DNA of 64,000 nt, from assembly GCF_018336155.1 (NCBI RefSeq), contig NZ_JAGYHF010000003.1:124001-188000 (forward strand). The letters run 5' to 3'. This DNA is from Pseudomonas rustica. Its GTDB lineage: Bacteria > Pseudomonadota > Gammaproteobacteria > Pseudomonadales > Pseudomonadaceae. The notes under the pieces were generated by a model. That model did not search any database. It saw nothing but the letters and a program-made list of their open reading frames with translations, and was not told where the DNA came from. The translations under genes were made by a program, and so were the position numbers. This document shows, piece by piece, positions 55,566 to 61,742 of this stretch (the first letter of the stretch is position 1; each line of letters begins with the position of its first letter).

Positions 55566-56735
55566 TTAATGCGCGGCATTCTGGCTGTGGCGATAGTCGC
55601 TCACCGCTTCATACACCGCTTTACGCAACCGATTGATCCCGCCAATCGGCCGATGCGCCTCGATACCAAACCACGGATTGAACGACAGGTTGTCGCACGC
55701 CAGATTCAGCGCTGGCGTATCGAAGTCCTGCGCCGGCAAGGTAAACCGCGCCACCGTCTCAAACGGCGAGTCCTGCTCACGCCATTCAATGCTGGTGTCT
55801 TCGATCGGCATGTACTTGTTGGCATCCTGACGCTGAATCTGCAGGACAAAACACGCTGGCACCCGATCCGTCGATAACTGCTGACTCAAAGCACTGCGCA
55901 GAAAGTTCGGCAGATCGTGATTCTGTTGAGGCAACGTGTACGCCGGGCAACTGTCCGGATCCGGCATCACCCGAAATTTCGCATTGGCCTCACCGAATTT
56001 GTACGGCGAGACTGAAAAATAAGTCGTCTGCGTCGGGCTGTCCGGCGGCGGTGCCAGCGTGGCCAGAGCAATAAACAGATGACGGATCTGCCAGGTGCGC
56101 GGATCCCACCCCGGAAAAAACGCCATGATCTTCTTGCCGTCAGCCTGCGCCGCGACATTCTGACGGTACTCAGCGACATCGCTGACAAAGAAGTTCGCAT
56201 GACTGAACATCACGAAATCCTGTTCGCCCTGCGCCGGTCGCTCGCCAAGCAAGGGTTTACCCGACACATCGAACAACTTGATCGCCATACCTCGTGCATC
56301 GCGCAGGCTGTCGAATTGCGGATAAGCGTTGCCATTCGACAGACGAATCATCGCCTGCCAGGTTTTCCCCGGCTCACTGAACACGCCTTGGCGCAATTGT
56401 TGCGCCAATTCCGGCAATACTTTGACTTCTGCCTTCACGCAACCATGCGCTTTGGCATGGGCGTCGCGCAGATAACGCGTGGGCTCGCGGTGTTGATCGA
56501 CGATGCGCACGGCGGTCTGGATCACGTCCTGCGTCATCGTCGCTTCGCCGGGCGGAATCTGCTCCAGCGCCGACACCGGGCCGCGGTGCTGCCAGGCAAA
56601 CCACGCCGTCGCGATCGCCCAGCCGAGCAAGCCAATCACCATCAGGATTAACACTGTTTTGCCAAGCAAGCGCCCCAGCCACAACCAGATTCGTGCGAGC
56701 AACGGCAGTTCTTTCTTGAATGTCGGCATCGTCAT
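55566..56735 (-). CDS. Catalase-like heme protein with N-terminal membrane anchor
   Basis: A 389-residue protein. Residues 25-48 form one membrane helix (TVLILMVIGLLGWAIATAWF), then a periplasmic catalase-fold domain without the usual N-terminal arm. Motifs such as KAHGCVKAEVKVLPEL, MIRLSNGNAYPQFDSLRDAR and GMAIKLF match the catalase-related subfamily with a single heme domain, often of unproven activity. The gene overlaps the end of the upstream cytochrome gene by four bases, so the two are translated together. Confidence 0.85.
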   Translation of the reverse strand: MTMPTFKKELPLLARIWLWLGRLLGKTVLILMVIGLLGWAIATAWFAWQHRGPVSALEQIPPGEATMTQDVIQTAVRIVDQHREPTRYLRDAHAKAHGCVKAEVKVLPELAQQLRQGVFSEPGKTWQAMIRLSNGNAYPQFDSLRDARGMAIKLFDVSGKPLLGERPAQGEQDFVMFSHANFFVSDVAEYRQNVAAQADGKKIMAFFPGWDPRTWQIRHLFIALATLAPPPDSPTQTTYFSVSPYKFGEANAKFRVMPDPDSCPAYTLPQQNHDLPNFLRSALSQQLSTDRVPACFVLQIQRQDANKYMPIEDTSIEWREQDSPFETVARFTLPAQDFDTPALNLACDNLSFNPWFGIEAHRPIGGINRLRKAVYEAVSDYRHSQNAAH

Positions 56736-58549
56736 GGCAATTGCGCCTCCAGTGGGCCGCCCAGCACTTTCAGGTATTCGAGCAAGGCCCAGCGTTCTTC
56801 AGGCTGCAACAGTCGGCCAATCACACCATTGCCACGTTCGCCGGCGCGGAATTCATGACCGCTGTTATGGTTGCCGCTGATGCGCGTATCGAACAGGAAA
56901 CCATTGGTGAACGCGTCGGTGCGATAGCCCAGATGGCGAGGATCGTATTCGAAGGTGCCTTTATAGAAGGTGGTCGCGCGCTCATCCTGCGGCGAGAGCA
57001 ATTGATAAACGCTTGGCACCGAGCCGTTGTGCAGGAAGGGTGGGGTCGCCCAGACGCCAGCCAATGGCCGCGCCTTGTAAGCGACTTTTTCGCGCACACC
57101 GATCGGCAGGCCGAAACCGTCCAGTCGAGGTTTTTCTTCCGGAGTGACGTTGGCTTCGCGGTAGGCGCGGTTTTCGACGAAAGCGGTGACGTATGCGAGG
57201 CCCTTGGCGACTGACAGCTGGCTCAGATCCAGCGGTTCGGTGGGCGTCGGGTGCAACTTGACGTCCATTTTCTCAAGTTCTTTCAAATCCCATTGCAGCG
57301 CTGTCAGGTCGAAGCGGTGGGTGGCGATGTTGGTGGCGGCGTTCGGGTCAGTACCGATCACATCGAGCGGCAGCATGTGCAAATGCTGCACCCAGCGCTC
57401 GCCTTCCTGAGTGACGCGCGGCACATGGCAGCCGGCGCAGTTTTCCGCAAATAGCGCGCGGCCCTTGGCGGCCAAGGGTTTATCGACGGCGTCGAGTACG
57501 TCTTCCGGCCAGGCCGGTGGTTGCAGTTTTTGCAGGGTTTCTTCGATCGTGTGCAGATCGCGCACGCGAACGCTCGAGGCGTAGCGCTCTTCGCCTTGCA
57601 GCGGTTGGCCGTTGGCGTCGAAGAAATTCAGCGTGGCGCCAACGCCCAGTGCTTCGCCGATATTGCGCGCCATCGGCTGCTGTGCCGAGCCGTTCCACTG
57701 CACCCAATCGAACCTCCACATGTCCCACAACTGCGGGTAATCCACCGGCGCATTGGCCACGCGATAGTTGGCGGGGGAAATCGCATCACCGAAGGTCGCG
57801 TTGGCGATCCGACCGAATGCATCGGCGCGCCCCGGGCCTTCTTCGGTGGGGTAGAGGCCGCGATGGGTGTCATTCCAGGCGACTTTCAGGAACGTATCCA
57901 GCGAGGTTTTGAAGTCTTTGCGCAGTTGCTCGTGGCGCACGTCGTATTTATCGCCGAGCACGCTTCGGGCGAAGCGTTCGAATTTCCACGGGTTGTAGTA
58001 AGTCGCCGTCAGACTCGCGACCAATGCCTGTCCGAAACTGCCACCGCGCAATGTAGGAACACTGGAAGGCAACACGTGCTGCGCGGTGCCGCCGTCGATG
58101 CGCACAGCCTGACCTTTGAAACGCAATTCGCCGGTGTGGCAAGCGGCACAAGTTATGTCGAGATATTGCTCGGAAGTAGCGGGGTTTTGATGCCGGGCGA
58201 AACCCACGGGCAGGTTGCCGGGGTTGGTCGGTGTGGCTTGCTGTTTTGGATCGACCAGAAAACCGAAGCGCGCGAGGTACTCAGGGGAGGCGAAACGCTG
58301 CTCGGAAAAGGGTAGCTCCAGCGCTTGAAACCACTCATAGCGCAGGCCTTTGACCTGTGTGCCCTGAGGCGTGAAGTAATAGGTTTGCCGCTGTTCTTCC
58401 GACCATTGATTCAGGTAATGCACCTGCTCGGCCGGGGTGTAGAACGGTAATTTCGGGTTGGCGACGTAATACACAACCACGGCGAGGACGAGGCCGAGCA
58501 GCACGACGATCAGGGTCAAAACACGGAATAAGCGGCGCAAGTTAAACAT
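56732..58549 (-). CDS. Membrane-anchored di-heme cytochrome c peroxidase-like protein
   Basis: A 605-residue protein with one N-terminal helix at residues 11-29, then a periplasmic region. Heme-binding CXXCH motifs are CAACH at 134-138 and CAGCH at 371-375. This two-heme layout and spacing resemble bacterial cytochrome c peroxidase relatives, though the protein is nearly twice the length of classical CcpA. It is the first gene of a two-gene unit with the membrane-anchored catalase-like protein. A shared role in handling peroxides outside the inner membrane is inferred. Confidence 0.87.
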   Translation of the reverse strand: MFNLRRLFRVLTLIVVLLGLVLAVVVYYVANPKLPFYTPAEQVHYLNQWSEEQRQTYYFTPQGTQVKGLRYEWFQALELPFSEQRFASPEYLARFGFLVDPKQQATPTNPGNLPVGFARHQNPATSEQYLDITCAACHTGELRFKGQAVRIDGGTAQHVLPSSVPTLRGGSFGQALVASLTATYYNPWKFERFARSVLGDKYDVRHEQLRKDFKTSLDTFLKVAWNDTHRGLYPTEEGPGRADAFGRIANATFGDAISPANYRVANAPVDYPQLWDMWRFDWVQWNGSAQQPMARNIGEALGVGATLNFFDANGQPLQGEERYASSVRVRDLHTIEETLQKLQPPAWPEDVLDAVDKPLAAKGRALFAENCAGCHVPRVTQEGERWVQHLHMLPLDVIGTDPNAATNIATHRFDLTALQWDLKELEKMDVKLHPTPTEPLDLSQLSVAKGLAYVTAFVENRAYREANVTPEEKPRLDGFGLPIGVREKVAYKARPLAGVWATPPFLHNGSVPSVYQLLSPQDERATTFYKGTFEYDPRHLGYRTDAFTNGFLFDTRISGNHNSGHEFRAGERGNGVIGRLLQPEERWALLEYLKVLGGPLEAQLP

Positions 58550-58809
58550 CCTTGTCGAATTATTGCGCTGTTATGCCTGAGGCTATGAGGGTGGGCAAGT
58601 GGCCATTACGCCAACTGTTGTGAGAAGTGGCATCAATCGTTGTAGGGCGTAGATGACAGAAGCTTCATCGTGCCTTTAGCCGAATGCGTTTCAATACCTG
58701 AACTTATCGCCGCTTTACTGCTCTCATGCCGGTAGCCATTGGTCGTGGCGGCCTGATAAGCTCGCGGCTTTACTCGATTGCCCTTTCGGCGCATGAACAA
58801 GGAAATAGC

Positions 58810-59529
58810 ATGAAACAGCATCGGTTGGCGGCGGCGGTAGCCCTGGTTAGCCTGGTACTTGCGGGTTGTGATTCGCAAACCAGCGTAGAGCTGAAAACCC
58901 CGGCGCAAAAAGCTTCCTACGGTATCGGCCTGAACATGGGCAAGAGCCTGGCTCAGGAAGGCATGGATGATCTGGACTCCAAAGCAGTAGCCCAGGGCAT
59001 CGAAGATGCCGTCGGCAAGAAAGAACAGAAGCTGAAAGACGAAGAACTGGTTGAAGCTTTCGCCGCGCTGCAAAAGCGTGCCGAAGAGCGTATGGCCAAG
59101 ATGAGCGAAGAGTCGGCAACCGCTGGCAAGAAATTCCTCGAAGAAAACGGCAAGAAAGCAGGCGTAACGACTACTGCTTCCGGCCTGCAATACGAAGTCA
59201 TCAAAAAGGCCGACGGCCCACAGCCTAAGCCGACCGACGTAGTGACCGTTCACTACACCGGCAAGCTGACCAACGGCACCGTATTCGACAGCTCCGTCGA
59301 GCGCGGCAGCCCGATCGATCTGCCAGTAAGCGGCGTGATCCCGGGTTGGGTTGAAGGTCTGCAACTGATGCACGTTGGCGAGAAGTACAAACTGTACATC
59401 CCTAGCGATCTGGCTTACGGCGCGCAATCGCCAAGCCCGGCAATCCCGGCCAACTCGGTTCTGGTTTTCGACCTGGAACTGCTGGCCATCAAGGATCCAG
59501 CCAAAGAAGACGCTGCTGCTGCCAAGTAA
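58810..59529 (+). CDS. FKBP-type peptidyl-prolyl isomerase lipoprotein (FkpA/Mip type)
   Basis: A 239-residue lipoprotein with lipobox LAGC at Cys20. A helical dimerisation domain covers about residues 30-120 (KASYGIGLNMGKSLAQEG). The C-terminal FKBP domain has VTVHYTGKLTNGTVFDSS, PVSGVIPGWVEGL and the YIPSDLAYG segment. Such proteins fold envelope proteins in the periplasm. The ATG at 58810 has AAGGAAAT upstream; the frame opens at 58726. A terminator follows. Confidence 0.93.
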   Translation: MKQHRLAAAVALVSLVLAGCDSQTSVELKTPAQKASYGIGLNMGKSLAQEGMDDLDSKAVAQGIEDAVGKKEQKLKDEELVEAFAALQKRAEERMAKMSEESATAGKKFLEENGKKAGVTTTASGLQYEVIKKADGPQPKPTDVVTVHYTGKLTNGTVFDSSVERGSPIDLPVSGVIPGWVEGLQLMHVGEKYKLYIPSDLAYGAQSPSPAIPANSVLVFDLELLAIKDPAKEDAAAAK

Positions 59530-59544
59530 GCAGCTTCGGCTTCA

Positions 59545-59577
59545 ACAACAACGCCTCGCTTAAGCGGGGCGTTGTTG
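59545..59577 (+). terminator. Terminator after the FKBP gene
   Basis: AACAACGCCTCGCTT / AAGCGGGGCGTTGTT form an imperfect stem 15 bases past the stop; the T content after it is low. Confidence 0.75.
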
Positions 59578-59779
59578 CATCTGCAGGTTGGCGGGCGTAA
59601 ACAGAGCGAACCGATGCCGGTCAGGGGAGTCATAGCTTTGAGGCTGCCCGCGCTAGACGCCCTGAGCCGCCAAGTCAATGAAATATTGGGGTTTTTTATG
59701 TGAGTAAAAAACGCCCGATCTGAGCGCGGCCCTTATAAACCGGGGCTCTCAGCGCCGAAATGCAGCTCTGTTCACAAGG

Positions 59780-59802
59780 TTATCCACAATTTGTGTGGAT
59801 AA
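59780..59802. promoter_or_regulatory. Perfect DnaA-box palindrome upstream of the DUF1232 gene
   Basis: TTATCCACA (59780-59788) and TGTGGATAA (59794-59802) are perfect DnaA 9-mers in opposite orientation, 5 bases apart, and end 20 bases before the ATG at 59823. The rest of the 293-base gap 59530-59822 shows only the FKBP terminator. Confidence 0.8.
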
Positions 59803-59822
59803 CATTTCAACGGGAGGAATAG

Positions 59823-60278
59823 ATGAAAGCTCCGTGGAATTTCGCTCGATTCCTGCCCCTGGCTGGCCGTTTGCTGGCCCGTGGTCGCCTGCCGACTTTA
59901 TTGTTCGCCGTGGCCAGCAAAGGCGCCGCGCAAGGCAATCGCCTCGGCAAGCTCAAAGATGACCTGCGTTTGCTGCAGGCGCTGTGCCTGGCTTACTGGC
60001 GTGGCGAGTACCGCGCAATAAGCGGCAAGGCGTTGGTTTCGGTGGTGGCGGGGTTGATGTACTTCCTCAGCCCGGTCGATGCCATTCCGGATTTCATCCC
60101 GGTCTTCGGCATGCTCGACGACATCGCCGTGCTCGCCTGGCTGATGAAAACGCTCGACGAAGAACTCAACGCGTTCCGCCTGTGGCGCAGTCGTCAGCGT
60201 CCGGAAAAACTCGCGGTTGCCGAACGTCTGCCCGATACCCCTGAACAACTTCAATTGGAAGGCCCGAAAAAGCCCTGA
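59823..60278 (+). CDS. DUF1232 (YkvA) family protein
   Basis: A 151-residue protein. The DUF1232 core VAGLMYFLSPVDAIPDFIPV (about residues 75-94) is followed by FGMLDDIAVLAWLMKTLDEELNAF. This family has a short hydrophobic, probably membrane-associated, helix pair and no known function. A strong GGGAGGA ribosome binding site precedes the ATG. It lies right next to the DnaA-box palindrome and is otherwise alone. Confidence 0.9.
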   Translation: MKAPWNFARFLPLAGRLLARGRLPTLLFAVASKGAAQGNRLGKLKDDLRLLQALCLAYWRGEYRAISGKALVSVVAGLMYFLSPVDAIPDFIPVFGMLDDIAVLAWLMKTLDEELNAFRLWRSRQRPEKLAVAERLPDTPEQLQLEGPKKP

Positions 60279-60390
60279 ATAACCAAGACCTGCGATAGAT
60301 AGATCGCCCCCGCGACCTTAGCCGCTGTTAGGATTACACTTCTAGGGAAAAGTGCCGACTCGCTAAGTGTTGTTGTCCTACGGGGTAGTC

Positions 60391-60732
60391 ATGGATATTC
60401 AGATAATTGCACGCGATGGCGAACCCGAATACGCGGTTCTGCCATGGGCTCAATATCAGGCGTTACTCAAAGCAGCAGGTCTCAACGAAACACCGTCGCG
60501 TCCGGCCCCAACGCCTGTCGCGGCCACTTCAGACCCGATTCTTCCAGGTCTGGATCAACTCCGCAGTTTGCGCGAAGGGAAGGGCATCGCCATCGAGGCG
60601 CTGGCCCGCACGGTAGGCATCAGCCCGTCTTATCTGGCCATGATCGAAAGTGGTGAGCGTGCGCCCGACGCCGCAATCCGCCGCAGCCTGGCCTGGGAAT
60701 TGACGGTGCCAGGTTGGAGGGATGAATCGTGA
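60391..60732 (+). CDS. XRE-family HTH protein with N-terminal antitoxin-like segment
   Basis: A 113-residue protein. The C-terminal half has an HTH_3/XRE fold (IAIEALARTVGISPSYLAMI, then ESGERAPDAAIRRSLAWEL). The N-terminal 35 residues MDIQIIARDGEPEYAVLPWA resemble the Phd-like or DUF2384-type N-terminus of some antitoxins; that is a loose match. The ATG at 60391 is preferred over 60367. Its stop overlaps the next start (GTGA), and the next gene in turn leads to a Sel1 gene. Confidence 0.85.
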   Translation: MDIQIIARDGEPEYAVLPWAQYQALLKAAGLNETPSRPAPTPVAATSDPILPGLDQLRSLREGKGIAIEALARTVGISPSYLAMIESGERAPDAAIRRSLAWELTVPGWRDES

Positions 60733-61100
60733 GCGTACGCATCAGTCGTCAACATTGGGACGGTTTGCTGGGGGAACTGGATCAGGCGCGCCGACAGCGT
60801 CATCTGCTGACGTATCGCGCCTTGCTTGAGCGTCTGCAACTGCCGACACCGGCCATGCAAACCCTGACCGCTGCACTTGAACATCTCGCCGCGCTGGATG
60901 CCAAGGCCGAGCAACCGCTGCGCAGTTCATTGGTAATCAGCCAAGGCGCGAGCCGTTTACCGCGCACCGGTTTTTTTGAATGTGTTGAACGTCTGGGGCG
61001 TTTTTCCGGGCCGTCCGACGGAGTTGCCGCCGCGTCGTGGCACGCTTCCGAAGTGGTCAGAGTGTTCGAATACGAGTACCCGGAATCGGCGGAGGCCTGA
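60729..61100 (+). CDS. Unrecognised 123-residue protein coupled to the XRE gene
   Basis: Starts at GTG 60729, overlapping the XRE stop. The product has a helical N-terminus (HWDGLLGELDQARRQRHLLT), a middle TYRALLERLQLPTPAMQTLT, and a conserved-looking LVISQGASRLPRTGFFECVE with an Arg-Leu-Pro-Arg segment. It has no membrane helix or signal. I do not recognise the family. In an XRE-first operon it could be a regulatory partner or a toxin, but nothing visible proves that. Confidence 0.75.
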   Translation: MSVRISRQHWDGLLGELDQARRQRHLLTYRALLERLQLPTPAMQTLTAALEHLAALDAKAEQPLRSSLVISQGASRLPRTGFFECVERLGRFSGPSDGVAAASWHASEVVRVFEYEYPESAEA

Positions 61101-61508
61101 GTGTTTTTACGCCTCAAGGCGCGGGCCAGTTACTGGCTGGCCCGTAGGCTGTTTCATTGGTCGTGGTGTGTTCGCCAGCCGCGCATCTGGCGCTGGATGG
61201 AAGGGCAATTTGCGCGCATGGCCAACCTCGGCGATGTCGGCGCGCAAAGCTTTTACGGGCACATTCTGACCTTTCGCGGTGTGGGTCTGGGCGCGCGTGA
61301 AGAGGGCGTGCGACTGCTGCGTCTGGCGGCACTGGCCGGCGATGGCAAAGCGGCCTATCAGGTCGGCGTGATCAGCCTTGCCGGTACGCCGAGCAAGGCG
61401 CCGGATCCAGAGGAGGCTGTGCGCTGGTGGAGCATGGCCGCCAAGGCTGGGCACCCGTTGGCCGAGCACAAACTGCAAGAATTGAGTTCGCGCGATTCCA
61501 GCCAGTAA
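61101..61508 (+). CDS. Sel1-repeat protein, last gene of the XRE operon
   Basis: Starts at GTG 61101, one base after the TGA of the preceding gene. The 135-residue product has a basic, Trp-rich N-terminus (RLKARASYWLARRLFHWSW) and two or three Sel1 repeats: GAREEGVRLLRLAALAGDG and PDPEEAVRWWSMAAKAGHPL. Sel1 repeats mediate protein binding. A terminator follows at 61524. Confidence 0.85.
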   Translation: MFLRLKARASYWLARRLFHWSWCVRQPRIWRWMEGQFARMANLGDVGAQSFYGHILTFRGVGLGAREEGVRLLRLAALAGDGKAAYQVGVISLAGTPSKAPDPEEAVRWWSMAAKAGHPLAEHKLQELSSRDSSQ

Positions 61509-61523
61509 ATCTCGTCATTGATA

Positions 61524-61556
61524 AACAGGGCGTGAGGGAAACCTCACGCCCTGTTT
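61524..61556 (+). terminator. Terminator after the XRE operon
   Basis: ACAGGGCGTGAGG / CCTCACGCCCTGT stem with a GAAA loop, followed by TTGCG then TTTT. Confidence 0.88.
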
Positions 61557-61694
61557 GCGTTTTGGCTCCTTTTGTTTAGCTGTTGGCAAGCGTTTACAGA
61601 TTAGTCCTACAACCATCGCCTACTTGGCCGACTTCTTTCCTGCTTGATCCCCCGCACAGTTCCCGCGCCTATTTTTTTGCGCGAGGGAACGCTC

Positions 61695-61742
61695 ATGTTC
61701 GACCCGATTAACCCGTCCAATTCGCGCTTTGACGTGCGCTGA
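61695..61742 (+). CDS. 15-codon ORF overlapping the rhs start
   Basis: ATG at 61695 follows GAGGGA and the frame reads MFDPINPSNSRFDVR before TGA at 61740-61742. The rhs ATG at 61742 shares its A with that stop and has no ribosome binding site of its own. It may couple rhs translation, or be the true N-terminus of rhs separated by a one-base frameshift. Confidence 0.5.
   Translation: MFDPINPSNSRFDVR

Noticed and set aside
55406..55636. 76-codon frame after the tRNA cluster
   Set aside because: It runs through a terminator and an inverted repeat and overlaps the catalase-like gene end; no protein features.
40854..59802. Replication origin at the DnaA boxes
   Set aside because: Each site has only two boxes and no dnaA, dnaN, rpmH or AT-rich unwinding region beside it; regulation or titration is a better reading.
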